Assembly (NCBI GenBank): GCA_017536625.1
Contig: JAFXGY010000032.1
Location: forward strand, 1 to 64,000
Direction: 5' to 3'
Source: Oscillospiraceae bacterium
GTDB lineage: Bacteria; Bacillota; Clostridia; Oscillospirales; Ruminococcaceae
Length of the DNA: 64,000 nt
Below are positions 8,290 to 17,063 of this stretch, piece after piece (position 1 is the stretch's first letter; each line of letters begins with the position of its first letter). The translations under genes and the position numbers were made by a program. A model generated the notes under the pieces. The model worked only from the letters and a program-made list of their open reading frames with translations. It had not been told where the DNA came from and did not search any database.

Positions 8290-8976
8290 TCAATAATTTT
8301 CGAAGTATTTTTCCGCCTTCGGCAAAGCGGCTTTGAATTCAAAATGCTTTTCGAGCAGCCTTGTGAACGCGCCGATAAGAGGACCGTTCGCAAAAGCAGC
8401 AATTATCGTTCCGATGCCGATTCCAACAAATCCGCCGAAAAGAACAAGGTTCAGCACAACGCTCAGAAGGCAGAAAGCCATATCATAAACGGTTTTCACT
8501 TTTCCCATATCCTTCCCGAAATGAAGAGAAAATTCCTTCACAAAAAGTTCATGTCCCGCCGGAGGAAAATACGCATGGAAAACAAGCGCTACCCCGAATG
8601 CGCAGGTAAGAATGCTTGCAATAAATATTATTGTCCTTGCAAAAAAGCTTTCCGCAGGAATAAGTTCAACCAAAAGCACAAAAAGATCGATAGCCATTCC
8701 GGTAAAAACAGCTGTCATAAAGCTGAAAAGATAGGAACCGCGGAATTTTTTTGTGACTATTCCGGTAAGAAGTATCACAATTCCATGGAAGAGGTAATCA
8801 ACGGTTCCAAGGCTCAGAATATCTGTAAACTGCGAAAGCCAAAGATGGAAAGTATATGTAACCCCTGCAATCATCGAAACGCCGAAACCCGCCTTTGCCG
8901 CAAGGGCAACCCCAAGACCGATGAAAAGAAGTGCCAGGATATAAGCTATTTCGCTGTAAAAAAATTTTTTCTTCAT
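8290..8976 (-). CDS. YczE/YitT-like integral membrane protein (DUF6198 type)
   Basis: A 228-residue membrane protein with five to six hydrophobic helices. The pattern near the N terminus, FIGLGVALAAKAGFGVSMIAG, and the later GFVGIGIGTIIAAFANGPLIG are typical of the YczE/DUF6198 group in Firmicutes, whose transport or signalling role is not established. The ATG at 8976 is taken because AAAGGTGA sits just upstream; the GTG nine bases earlier lies in that site. It diverges from the marR-mate operon and shares its control region, with the two -35 boxes facing each other across seven bases, so the same regulator may control both. Confidence 0.8.
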   Translation of the reverse strand: MKKKFFYSEIAYILALLFIGLGVALAAKAGFGVSMIAGVTYTFHLWLSQFTDILSLGTVDYLFHGIVILLTGIVTKKFRGSYLFSFMTAVFTGMAIDLFVLLVELIPAESFFARTIIFIASILTCAFGVALVFHAYFPPAGHELFVKEFSLHFGKDMGKVKTVYDMAFCLLSVVLNLVLFGGFVGIGIGTIIAAFANGPLIGAFTRLLEKHFEFKAALPKAEKYFENY

Positions 8977-9049
8977 AAATATCACCTTTTAATCAGACAA
9001 AAAACGCTTCCGGTCGTTTGATACAGAAACGCCGAAAGCTTATATTGGA

Positions 9050-9078
9050 AATATATCACAGCACGGAATAAATGTCAA
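9050..9078 (-). promoter_or_regulatory. Promoter of the YczE-like gene
   Basis: Minus-strand TTGACA (9073-9078), 17 bases, TATATT (9050-9055). Its -35 box is separated by only seven bases from the oppositely directed -35 box of the marR promoter. Confidence 0.7.
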
Positions 9079-9085
9079 CAAACCG

Positions 9086-9114
9086 TTGACAACAGTCCGA
9101 AATCGTACTATAAT
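9086..9114 (+). promoter_or_regulatory. Consensus promoter of the marR-mate operon
   Basis: TTGACA (9086-9091), 17 bases, TATAAT (9109-9114): both boxes are perfect consensus, expected to be strong unless repressed by the operator that covers the -10 region. Confidence 0.9.
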
Positions 9115-9135
9115 ACAGCAGTATGATTTCGGACT
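9094..9135. promoter_or_regulatory. Large inverted repeat over the marR promoter, candidate MarR operator
   Basis: AGTCCGAAATCGTACT (9094-9109) and AGTATGATTTCGGACT (9120-9135) are inverted copies matching at 15 of 16 positions, separated by 10 bases. The left arm fills the spacer and enters the -10 box and the right arm covers the transcription start, so binding would block the operon. Position directly before a MarR gene supports autorepression. Confidence 0.75.
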
Positions 9136-9161
9136 ATGTGGCTGAAAGGAGAGTTTTTTTG

Positions 9162-9605
9162 ATGGATAAATATGAACAGTATCAGTCCATAAGAAGAAAA
9201 ACCGACGATGAATGGGACTGCTTGCTCAACCATTTCGGAAAAGCAAAGGGACAGATGATGATAATCTGGACCCTTTGGGATTTTGGAAGACCATGCACCC
9301 AGAAAGAGATTTGCGACGATTGGTACGAAAACAAACAGACCGTCAATTCCGCCGCCAAAAAGCTTATTGACGAAGGATATATCGATATTGCCCCTTCCCC
9401 GGAAAACTTCCGTGAAAAACTTCTTATTCTTACCGAAAAAGGAAAATTCTTTGCAATGCGCACAGTCGGAAAGATGCTTGAAGCGGAAAAAAGGGCTTTT
9501 GCTTCCCTTTCGGAAGAAGAACAAAACGAACTTCTGCGCATTCACAACAAGCATTACGAACTTCTTAAAAAGGAATTTGATAAAATCAAAGGAGAAACAA
9601 GATGA
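9162..9605 (+). CDS. MarR-family transcriptional regulator
   Basis: A 147-residue winged-helix regulator of the MarR family. Residues around 45-90 hold the DNA-binding unit: CTQKEICDDWYENKQTVNSA is the recognition helix region and ENFREKLLILTEKGK the wing. Helices at both ends would form the dimer interface. MarR proteins usually repress drug-efflux genes until a ligand binds. ATG at 9162 follows AAAGGAGA by nine bases. The stop overlaps the start of the MATE transporter (ATGA), so the two proteins are made together, and the 42-base inverted repeat in the promoter is the likely binding site. Confidence 0.92.
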   Translation: MDKYEQYQSIRRKTDDEWDCLLNHFGKAKGQMMIIWTLWDFGRPCTQKEICDDWYENKQTVNSAAKKLIDEGYIDIAPSPENFREKLLILTEKGKFFAMRTVGKMLEAEKRAFASLSEEEQNELLRIHNKHYELLKKEFDKIKGETR

Positions 9606-10939
9606 GGATTCAGCTTTGCGAACATTTTGATTATAAAAAACTTCTGCGGTTCGTTTTTCCATCCATCGCAATGATGGTTTTCGGTTCCATTTACGGAATC
9701 GTTGACGGGCTTTTTGTTTCAAACATAGTTGGCAAAACCCCTTTTGCCGCGCTTAATCTTATTTATCCTTTCATTGCGGTTTTAAGCGCCCTCGGCTTTA
9801 TGATCGGCGCCGGCGGAAATGCCATTGTTTCAAAAACCCTTGGCGAAGGTGAAAAAGAAAAGGCAAATCAATATTTTTCCATGCTCATTTATGTTTCCGT
9901 CGTGCTCGGAATCGCCATCGCCGTGCTCGGAATCGCAACGGTCCGCCCGGTTTCGATTCTTCTTGGTGCGGAAGGCGAAGAGATGATTGAAAACTGCGTG
10001 ATTTACGGTTCAATAATTTTTGCCGGAATCCCCTTTTTCATGCTCCAGAACGCCTTCCAGATTTTCTTCATCACCGCCGAAAGACCCCAATACGGTTTTT
10101 ATACGACCATAGCCGCCGGATGCGGAAACATGGTGCTCGACTGGCTTTTTATGGCGGTGTTCCGTTGGGGAATTGCCGGCGCGGCTTTGGCGACCATCGC
10201 AAGCCAGTTTATCGGAGCGATCATCCCGATTATATATTTCCTTCGTCCGCATAATTCGAGCCTTCTGCGGCTTGGAAAAGGGCCTTTTGTCTGGAAAGTT
10301 TTCTGGAAAACCTGCACAAACGGCTCTTCGGAATTTGTTTCCAACGTTTCGGGAAACCTTGTGGCGATTCTTTATAACTTCCAGCTTATGCGCTTTGCCG
10401 GAGAGGACGGCGTTGCGGCATACGGCGTGCTCATGTATGCGAACTGGATTTTCGTGGCGATTCTTTTCGGATACGTAACCGGCGCCGCGCCCATAATCGG
10501 CTATCATTTCGGCGCGCAAAACCACGACGAACTGAAAAATCTTTTCAAAAAAAGCATGGTGCTCATGGGCATTTCGGGAATTTCGCTCTGCGTGCTCACT
10601 GCGGTTCTTGCAGATGCTCTTTCAGGTATTTTCGTCGGATACGACCCTGTTCTTTTTGAAATGACGAAAAGAGCCGTGCTCATAAATGCGGTTGCCTTCC
10701 TTTTCATCGGGTTCAACATCTTCGGTTCGGGATTTTTCACCGCACTTAACAACGGGCTTATTTCCGCCGTTGTTGCTTTTTTAAGAACCGTTGTTTTCCA
10801 GGTTGCGGCGGTAATCATTCTTCCTGTTTTCTGGGAGATAGACGGAATCTGGTGGTCGATGGTTGCTTCGGAAGTTCTTTCCTTTGCTGTCACAATGTTC
10901 TGCCTTGTGAAATACAGAAAAAGATATCAATATATATAA
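9602..10939 (+). CDS. MATE-family multidrug efflux transporter
   Basis: A 445-residue, 12-helix exporter of the MATE family, closest by eye to the MepA/DinF-type branch of Firmicutes. Two similar halves of six helices are visible; GSIYGIVDGLFVSNIVG near residue 35 and ALNLIYPF are family hallmarks, as is the corresponding FGAQNHDELKNLFKKS segment in the second half. It would pump cationic drugs or other toxic compounds out using sodium or proton gradients. Four-base overlap with marR indicates co-translation and control by that repressor. Confidence 0.93.
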   Translation: MRIQLCEHFDYKKLLRFVFPSIAMMVFGSIYGIVDGLFVSNIVGKTPFAALNLIYPFIAVLSALGFMIGAGGNAIVSKTLGEGEKEKANQYFSMLIYVSVVLGIAIAVLGIATVRPVSILLGAEGEEMIENCVIYGSIIFAGIPFFMLQNAFQIFFITAERPQYGFYTTIAAGCGNMVLDWLFMAVFRWGIAGAALATIASQFIGAIIPIIYFLRPHNSSLLRLGKGPFVWKVFWKTCTNGSSEFVSNVSGNLVAILYNFQLMRFAGEDGVAAYGVLMYANWIFVAILFGYVTGAAPIIGYHFGAQNHDELKNLFKKSMVLMGISGISLCVLTAVLADALSGIFVGYDPVLFEMTKRAVLINAVAFLFIGFNIFGSGFFTALNNGLISAVVAFLRTVVFQVAAVIILPVFWEIDGIWWSMVASEVLSFAVTMFCLVKYRKRYQYI

Positions 10940-10944
10940 TTGAA

Positions 10945-10976
10945 AAGGGAGCCTTCAAGGCTCCCTTGTTTTTTTA
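10945..10976. terminator. Terminator between converging MATE gene and lipoprotein operon 2
   Basis: GGGAGCC and GGCTCCC pair around TTCAA, with a T run on the plus strand and a shorter one on the minus strand. Confidence 0.85.
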
Positions 10977-10978
10977 TA

Positions 10979-13030
10979 TTATGGGAAGAAAGCATAATCT
11001 TCCAAAGTAAGCTTTATCTCTTCACCTTTTTCGTTGATAGCGGTTATCACGTCATAGGGTGATTTCATTTCCGGAATATCGGTGTTGTGATTTTCGTCAT
11101 AGGGAAAATCCAGCTTTTCGCTGAGGATGTTTCCGTCCTTATCGATGAACCAGATGCCTTCCGGCATTGGGTCGCCGTTTTCATCAAAAACCGGATCTTC
11201 CGCATTGGGTCCGCAAGCAATTCCAAGACCCACATAGGTGTGGTCGCTGAGCTTATAATACTGCACCCGGTTGAATTTTTCGCAGAGGACGTTTTTTTCA
11301 AGGTCGATTATCCTGCATCTTCCGCAGTCCCAGCCCTGCATATATGAACCATACCAGATTATAACTCTGTCATCGAAAGGCACGCTTATTCCGCTGTGGA
11401 TGGGTTCGAGGAACACTTTGCCGTTTCGTTCAAGTCCGTGTTTGAAATATCCGCCGTAAAAGCTGATGCAATAACTTGTGTGGGTAAAGCCGCATTCGCA
11501 TTCCATTTTTTCCGGTTCGATTTTTTCTTTGAGGACGAATTTTTCGCCTTCTTTTGCATATTCATATCTGCTTCCGTTATAAACCCCGCAGATATAATCC
11601 GTTTCTTCCATGCTGTAATCCGTATAATTTTCGAAGGGAATATCAATTATTGGTTCGCCGTTTTCGGCAAGAAGATAATATCTTTCCATGGGAACCTGCG
11701 CGGCGGAAGGTTCGCCTTTTTCGTCATATTCAATGCCGAACATGGTTCCTTCCGTAAGCTTTCCCCTATAGCTGAAAAACTGTTTTTCCCAATCCCCTGC
11801 GGGTTCGATTTCATTATACTCAAAGCCGATTTTCCTGCCGTCCCTTCCGAAAACGCTGAGTTTTTCCGTGCCGTCCTTTGCGATGGTTTTGAGGACAACA
11901 AAATTCGGATATACTTCGAACATATCGTATTTTGCTTCGACTACGATTTTTCCTTCCGGGTTTTTAAGCCCGATTTTTCCGTTTTCTCCACGGAAAACCG
12001 GAAGTTCCACCGCAATCTGGTCGATTGCCCGGACTGTTTTTTCTTCACCGTTTTCGGTTCTTACCTTTATTTCTTCCTCCATATAGATGGTTTTTCCGCC
12101 GATGAAACCGGAAGTATCGATGAATTCAAACCGTTCGCTGATTTTCTTTCCGTCCTTATCGATGAACCAATAACCCGCTTCCTTCACCTTTCCGTATTCA
12201 TCAAAAATTTTTGTACTTGCCATTTCCCCATAGCAGATTCCGACGCCGATATAATATCCGTTTTTGAAATCTTCGAAAACTACCTCGTTATATTCGTTTT
12301 CGCAGAGGATATTGCCTTTTGAATCGGCAATTATCGCCCGGACTTCCGTACCGCTTTGATTAGAAATTCCTTCATAAAGAACGATCCTGTTTTGGAAGGG
12401 TGCTTCGATTTGCTGATAGACCATATCGAAAACAAGGTTTTTCTGTATATCGCCATAGCCCCAGCCGTGGTTCATATCAACTCCCCAATGATAGCAGAAC
12501 TTTCGCATATTTCCTATATTCTGCTTCTGGTTTTCCGCTTTTTCGAGGAGAGTAAAGCCTTCTTCCGTATATTCATAGGTATATCTGTTTCCTTCGAAGG
12601 TGAAAGTGATTACTTCTTTTTCACCATGCCCGTTTTCGTGCATAACATAATCATCTGCCGGAAGAGGAAGAAGTTCCTTTCCGTCCGCACCGATGAAATA
12701 AAAGAGCTTATTCGGGATTTCATCTATATATGGGCGGTTTTCCTCATCGAAAAAGCGCATTTTTCTTGTTCCTTTGGTAAGTTCGCCGATAAAAACTTCC
12801 GTTTCCACGAAGGAGGTTTCATAATAAAGTGCATCGAAAGTTCCGGAAAGAAGGATTTCGCCTTCTTCGCTTTTAATGCCGTATTTTCCGTTTTCATCGG
12901 CAAAAATCGCCGTTTTTGTTTCTTCCTCCTCCGCTTCGGAAGAGGATTCTTCCGGAAAAGCGGCGCTGCAGGCGCTGAAAAGGAGCATGACTTCCAGCGC
13001 AAGAAAAACGAATGCCATCATTTTGTTCAT
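10979..13030 (-). CDS. Lipoprotein with two tandem WFIDKDG-type modules
   Basis: A 683-residue lipoprotein, last gene of a seven-frame operon. The leader ends FSAC (Cys21). The mature protein is an internal duplication: module 1 from about residue 40 (ENGKYGIKSEEGEILLSG) to 320 (GYWFIDKDGKKISERF), module 2 from about 345 (ENGKIGLKNPEGKIVVEAKYD) to 683 (GIWFIDKDGNILSEKLDF). Each half also shows the KG T, VPY-type aromatic and GNIL/NVLCE landmarks in the same order. Both copies are complete, so the two-module form is probably functional. The ATG is preceded by AGGGGG. No catalytic residues stand out; a carbohydrate- or protein-binding surface role is a guess. Confidence 0.85.
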   Translation of the reverse strand: MNKMMAFVFLALEVMLLFSACSAAFPEESSSEAEEEETKTAIFADENGKYGIKSEEGEILLSGTFDALYYETSFVETEVFIGELTKGTRKMRFFDEENRPYIDEIPNKLFYFIGADGKELLPLPADDYVMHENGHGEKEVITFTFEGNRYTYEYTEEGFTLLEKAENQKQNIGNMRKFCYHWGVDMNHGWGYGDIQKNLVFDMVYQQIEAPFQNRIVLYEGISNQSGTEVRAIIADSKGNILCENEYNEVVFEDFKNGYYIGVGICYGEMASTKIFDEYGKVKEAGYWFIDKDGKKISERFEFIDTSGFIGGKTIYMEEEIKVRTENGEEKTVRAIDQIAVELPVFRGENGKIGLKNPEGKIVVEAKYDMFEVYPNFVVLKTIAKDGTEKLSVFGRDGRKIGFEYNEIEPAGDWEKQFFSYRGKLTEGTMFGIEYDEKGEPSAAQVPMERYYLLAENGEPIIDIPFENYTDYSMEETDYICGVYNGSRYEYAKEGEKFVLKEKIEPEKMECECGFTHTSYCISFYGGYFKHGLERNGKVFLEPIHSGISVPFDDRVIIWYGSYMQGWDCGRCRIIDLEKNVLCEKFNRVQYYKLSDHTYVGLGIACGPNAEDPVFDENGDPMPEGIWFIDKDGNILSEKLDFPYDENHNTDIPEMKSPYDVITAINEKGEEIKLTLEDYAFFP

Positions 13031-13055
13031 AAAGGAACGCCCCCTTTTTTCTGTT

Positions 13056-14105
13056 TTATCCCCGGATATATTCTTTCACGGGTATTTCTGTTTTTTCTCC
13101 GTTTCTGTTTATTTCCGCCTTTTCGCAAAATCTTTGACCCTTTTCGTCATATTCAAAAATAAGATCTATGCTGTCGCAGCTTTCGCTGAGCTTGTTTCCG
13201 TTTTCATCAATGAAATATTGGTTATATTTCCAATCTTCCGTTCTTTCGTAACCGACGATAAGGCATTTTCCTTCAAAATAATATGCGCTTATCAGGACGA
13301 AATCATCATTGATAAGATTCCATTCGCTGTCATAAATTTTTGCCCGGAGGCAGGAATCCATATCGAGATTTCCGTCCGCTTCCCTAAGGAGAAAGTTTCC
13401 GTTAAGGTATTCCGCCCTTTCATAATTTATCGGCTCCGCAATGATATTCCCTTTTTTATCCGCGATGCCGTACCGCAAAAGGTACGGATTCCAGTAATAC
13501 CGGATATCGTCATATTCATCGCCGGCATATACCGTTCCGGCGGATTCTTTACTGTGAAGTTCCCAGCCTTTTTCGGTGGGGATATATTCATAAAGGCTGC
13601 CTTCATTGGTTCCGGCAAGTTTCCAGCTGTCAAGGCCGTTTCCCCAGCTGTGGGGTTCTTCAAAATAAACAGTCTGGAGCGGGACTTCATTTATGATAAC
13701 GCCTTTTTCGCTGTCATAAAGGGTATAAAAGCTGTTCTGCACCTCATCGAAGAAAACACCTTCCATATCTGTGTTATAAGCCTTCCGCGTTCCTTTTGTA
13801 ACTATTCCGGCATAGATATCAAAGCCTCCGTTTTCCTTAAGCCCCCAGGCCTGGACTTCATCGTCTTTAATTTCCGTCACCGGAAGAATTTCTTCAAAAA
13901 CCGCTTCGGTCACAGCGTTTTTTCCTTTATGAAAACCGAATTTTCCGTTTTTGCCTTTATAAGCGGCGCTGTTCACAATCACCATTTTTTCTGCGCTTTC
14001 CGGAACATTCGGTTCGCTCTGCGGCTTTTCGGTGATGGCTTCTTCCCGCGCTCCGCAGGAACAGAGCAAAAGCAATGCTAAAATCAGCGCAAAAAGTTTT
14101 TTCAT
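13056..14105 (-). CDS. Lipoprotein, divergent member of the WFIDKDG family
   Basis: A 349-residue lipoprotein with leader ending LLCSC (Cys17) and short Glu/Pro linker. The globular part starts KNGKFGFHKGKNAVTEAVFE, the same opening as the paralogues, has GIADKKGNIIAEPINYE in the middle, and ends QYFIDENGNKLSESCDS, a weakened form of the signature. Start at the internal ATG 14105, which follows AAAGGCGG with suitable spacing; the frame extends 11 codons upstream without a binding site. The first 25 residues of the leader are nearly the same as in the genes at 14135 and 15880, pointing to recent tandem duplication of the leader end. Confidence 0.83.
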   Translation of the reverse strand: MKKLFALILALLLLCSCGAREEAITEKPQSEPNVPESAEKMVIVNSAAYKGKNGKFGFHKGKNAVTEAVFEEILPVTEIKDDEVQAWGLKENGGFDIYAGIVTKGTRKAYNTDMEGVFFDEVQNSFYTLYDSEKGVIINEVPLQTVYFEEPHSWGNGLDSWKLAGTNEGSLYEYIPTEKGWELHSKESAGTVYAGDEYDDIRYYWNPYLLRYGIADKKGNIIAEPINYERAEYLNGNFLLREADGNLDMDSCLRAKIYDSEWNLINDDFVLISAYYFEGKCLIVGYERTEDWKYNQYFIDENGNKLSESCDSIDLIFEYDEKGQRFCEKAEINRNGEKTEIPVKEYIRG

Positions 14106-14134
14106 AAAGTTCACCGCCTTTCTTTTTTCGGTTT

Positions 14135-15844
14135 TCACCGCTGATAGGAATAAATTTTATAGCTTCCGTCCGAATGCTTTTTCAAAGCAAGGGTTCTTCC
14201 GTATTCGCCATAAAGAATAACGGTTCCATCGGAATATTCTTCGCCGGATTCACAGATAAAGCCTGCTCCGTGGGCATCGCTTGCGGTGGAATAGAAGCAA
14301 TCATATTTTTCCATATAATAAATTCCGTTTTCCGCTAATGTATACATATCGGAATATCTGAGTTCCTCAAACGCAATACCCAGATATTTTTCTGCGGCTT
14401 CATCCACCATTTCTTTGGGAATCTTATGGAGCGGAACGGGATGATCTTCGATTTTTGTGCCTTCCCTCACTCCTCTTCCGTAAGAATCCCAGACTTTTTT
14501 AAGGTCTTCGAATTCCGCTTCATCGGTAATCAAAAGCCCGCTTGGGAAATAATAGAGGAAAGAAACGGCATTGATTTCTTCGGGTCTTTCAAAAGGATCC
14601 TGAAGGAAATTTGCCGGCAGATTCGGATATCCGATTCCGCCTTCGATACGGAAAGGTTCAAAGGCTTTTGAAACCTTTTTGACTTCATCATTTGAAACAG
14701 GTTTTCCTTTTTCCGCAAGACCAAGCCCGGCAATAACTTTTATTCCGGAATAGGAGCCGTCGTAAGTATCTTTTATCCAGTCATAAACGCTTTCATATCC
14801 CCATTCTTCCGAATCCAGATATCCGGTATTGCCAAAGCCATAGGCTGTTCCCCAATCGCCGACGAATTCCGCCGGTTCAAGAATTATCGCGTGGGTTTTA
14901 TCGATAGAAACGATGTAATCCAAATCGCCGTCGTGGATTATTCTTCCGGAATCAACAGTTTTTCTCCAGGCGAGAGCAACGCATTCTTCGGCTGCGGATT
15001 CAGCTTTTGCAAGGGAAGGAAAATCATCCGGATATGCGGAATGGTGATTTTCCACTGGTTCAAAGGTTCCGTCACGATAGGAAGCGATCCTTTCGTTTAT
15101 ATCTTTGATATATTCTTCGTGTTTTTCGGAATCGTAAATTTCCTTTGCCTGTTTCTCCTCAAAATCGCTTATGTTTCCAAAAAAAGTGATAATCCAGTTT
15201 CCGTTTTGTTTTTCAAAGATTATTTCTGTTGTTTCTTCTTTTTGAGCCATGCTTTCAACAAAAACCTCTGCGGAAACGACCATTTTATCTTCTGTCTGAG
15301 AGATTATTTTACAGTTCCCGTAAGTGACGCCGATATTTCCGATATTCCCGACGGCGCAATAAAGCTTTCCGTCAAGCTCGACAAAATTATCGAGGTAATA
15401 ATCATGTTCAAAAATATCCTTTGCAAGGTATCTTCCGATATAGTCATAAACATCCTGTTTTGAAGAATAGTTCGTCACAAGCTGAACCGTGCGCTCGAAC
15501 GGATCGAGGTAGTATCCGCCGAAAGTCGTTTTTTCTTCCGGGCCATAAGTAACTTTTTCAAAAGTAACGGAATCCGGAATTTCGCCGGTGTTTTCCGGAA
15601 ATTCTGTAAAAAGGAAAGTTCCGTGTTTATCCTCTTCGAATTCGGCGCCGTAATCTCCAAGGCTGAAATGATTGAGGGCGGCGATATGTTCCGCGATTAT
15701 TTCCGGTTCTTCGCTTTGCTTTTCGGCTTCGGTGCTTTCCGGAATATTCTGTTCAGCCTGCGGTTCATCGAAAACCGGTTCTTCCCGCGCTCCGCAGGAA
15801 CAAAGCAAAAGCAATGCTAAAATCAGCGCAAAAAGTTTTTTCAT
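14135..15844 (-). CDS. Large lipoprotein of unknown function
   Basis: A 569-residue lipoprotein whose first 30 residues almost equal those of its two neighbours (MKKLFALILALLLLCSCGA) while the mature domain is unrelated to the WFIDKDG module. Visible segments include GNWIITFFGNISDF near residue 210, as in small NTF2-like or SnoaL-like accessory folds, and a C-terminal region with LHKIPKEMVDEAAEKYLG. This looks like an exchange of the secreted part behind a conserved leader. The ATG at 15844 follows AAAGGAAGGTG and is preferred to the frame opening seven codons earlier. Confidence 0.8.
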   Translation of the reverse strand: MKKLFALILALLLLCSCGAREEPVFDEPQAEQNIPESTEAEKQSEEPEIIAEHIAALNHFSLGDYGAEFEEDKHGTFLFTEFPENTGEIPDSVTFEKVTYGPEEKTTFGGYYLDPFERTVQLVTNYSSKQDVYDYIGRYLAKDIFEHDYYLDNFVELDGKLYCAVGNIGNIGVTYGNCKIISQTEDKMVVSAEVFVESMAQKEETTEIIFEKQNGNWIITFFGNISDFEEKQAKEIYDSEKHEEYIKDINERIASYRDGTFEPVENHHSAYPDDFPSLAKAESAAEECVALAWRKTVDSGRIIHDGDLDYIVSIDKTHAIILEPAEFVGDWGTAYGFGNTGYLDSEEWGYESVYDWIKDTYDGSYSGIKVIAGLGLAEKGKPVSNDEVKKVSKAFEPFRIEGGIGYPNLPANFLQDPFERPEEINAVSFLYYFPSGLLITDEAEFEDLKKVWDSYGRGVREGTKIEDHPVPLHKIPKEMVDEAAEKYLGIAFEELRYSDMYTLAENGIYYMEKYDCFYSTASDAHGAGFICESGEEYSDGTVILYGEYGRTLALKKHSDGSYKIYSYQR

Positions 15845-15879
15845 AGGAAAGCACCTTCCTTTCAAAAAGCAATCTATAA

Positions 15880-16905
15880 TTATTTTAAAATATATCCATC
15901 ATAGGAGATTTCAGTCACAATTTCATTTCCGTCGTCGTCATAGCTGTAAACTGTAAGCATATCCTCGCCGAAAGTGTAATATCCCATAAGGACTTCCGTA
16001 TCAAAAACGCTTTCGCCAAGCATTTTTCCGTTCTTATCGATGAACCAGATTCCTCCGGACATTTGCTCTCCGTTTTCATCAAAGGTAGGTTCTTCCGCCC
16101 AGCTTCCGGCTGTATAGGCAATTCCCACATAGGAACCGTCTTCAAATGTTTTGAACTCAATTCTGTTGAATTTATCGGTGATGATGTTTCCTTCCCCATC
16201 AAGCAGAAGGCATCTTCCGCAAATTACGGATTGCCAGGTTGGACCATAATAGATAACGATTCTGTCTTCGAATGGAATTTCAATTTTGTCCGCTACGTTT
16301 TCGATAATCGTTTCTTCACCGAGTTTTAATCCGCTTTTCGAATGGTTCAGGTTATAAGAGTAATTTGTGATTACATAGCCAAAATCCGCTTCGCGTTCGT
16401 TTTTTCCGGATTTTTCCGCCAGAACGGGTTTACCCCCATCAATCTCATAACGGTAATAGATTCCTTCGGAAGTTCCGCAGAAATAATAAGGAACGAGCTT
16501 TTCGTTTTCGTCAAGCAGGAATGAAAACTCAATTTCCTCAAAAGCGATATCTACTATCGGTTTTCCATCTGCATCAAGAAGGTAAAAACGTTCTGCCGGC
16601 TTTTCGGAAATGTTATAAAAATGCCTTCCGCCTTCTTCAAGGAAAAGAACCGTTCCGCCGGAAACAAAGGCTTTGTAGCTGTAAAAATATATGTCATCGC
16701 CCTTTGCAGGTTCTATGGAATCATAAATCGGCTCCGCAAGGATTTCTTCGCCTTTGATAAGACCGAACTTTCCTTCTTCGGATTCAAAAACAACCGTTTT
16801 GCTTTCCTTCGGTTCGCTCTGCGACTCTTCGGTGATGGGTTCTTCCTGCACTCCGCAGGAACAGAACAAAAGCAATGCCAAAATCAATGCAAAAAGTTTT
16901 TTCAC
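15880..16905 (-). CDS. Lipoprotein, one WFIDKDG-type module
   Basis: A 341-residue lipoprotein starting at a GTG (16903-16905) 7 bases after AGGAGGTG. The leader carries the lipobox FCSC (Cys17). The module is complete: EEGKFGLIKGEEILAEPIYD, then KPIVDIAFEEIEF, IEIPFEDRIVIYYGPTW, VICGRCLLLDGEGNIITDK, and GIWFIDKNGKMLGES. It matches module 2 of the gene at 10979 most closely by eye, including the ICGRC cysteine pair. Its ligand is unknown. Confidence 0.84.
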   Translation of the reverse strand: MKKLFALILALLLFCSCGVQEEPITEESQSEPKESKTVVFESEEGKFGLIKGEEILAEPIYDSIEPAKGDDIYFYSYKAFVSGGTVLFLEEGGRHFYNISEKPAERFYLLDADGKPIVDIAFEEIEFSFLLDENEKLVPYYFCGTSEGIYYRYEIDGGKPVLAEKSGKNEREADFGYVITNYSYNLNHSKSGLKLGEETIIENVADKIEIPFEDRIVIYYGPTWQSVICGRCLLLDGEGNIITDKFNRIEFKTFEDGSYVGIAYTAGSWAEEPTFDENGEQMSGGIWFIDKNGKMLGESVFDTEVLMGYYTFGEDMLTVYSYDDDGNEIVTEISYDGYILK

Positions 16906-16963
16906 AGGAAAGCACCTCCTATAATATAAGTGTTAAAAAAAACGTTTTTTTACTGCGGATATT

Positions 16964-17044
16964 TCAGATTTCTTCAGGCATTTCTTCGATTCCGCAGGAA
17001 CAGAAAAGAATAAAGGCGAAAATAACTTCTCCAAGCTTTTTCAT
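16964..17044 (-). pseudogene. 26-residue lipoprotein-leader micro-ORF
   Basis: The frame encodes MKKLGEVIFAFILFCSCGIE plus six residues and stops. It has a full leader with the FCSC lipobox like its neighbours, and GGAGATG lies 7 bases before the ATG, yet almost no mature protein. It may be the stub left after deletion of a paralogue, or a genuine secreted lipopeptide. It lies between two intact genes of the same operon and was too short for ordinary gene calling. Confidence 0.5.
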
Positions 17045-17063
17045 AAAAAATCCATCTCCTTTA

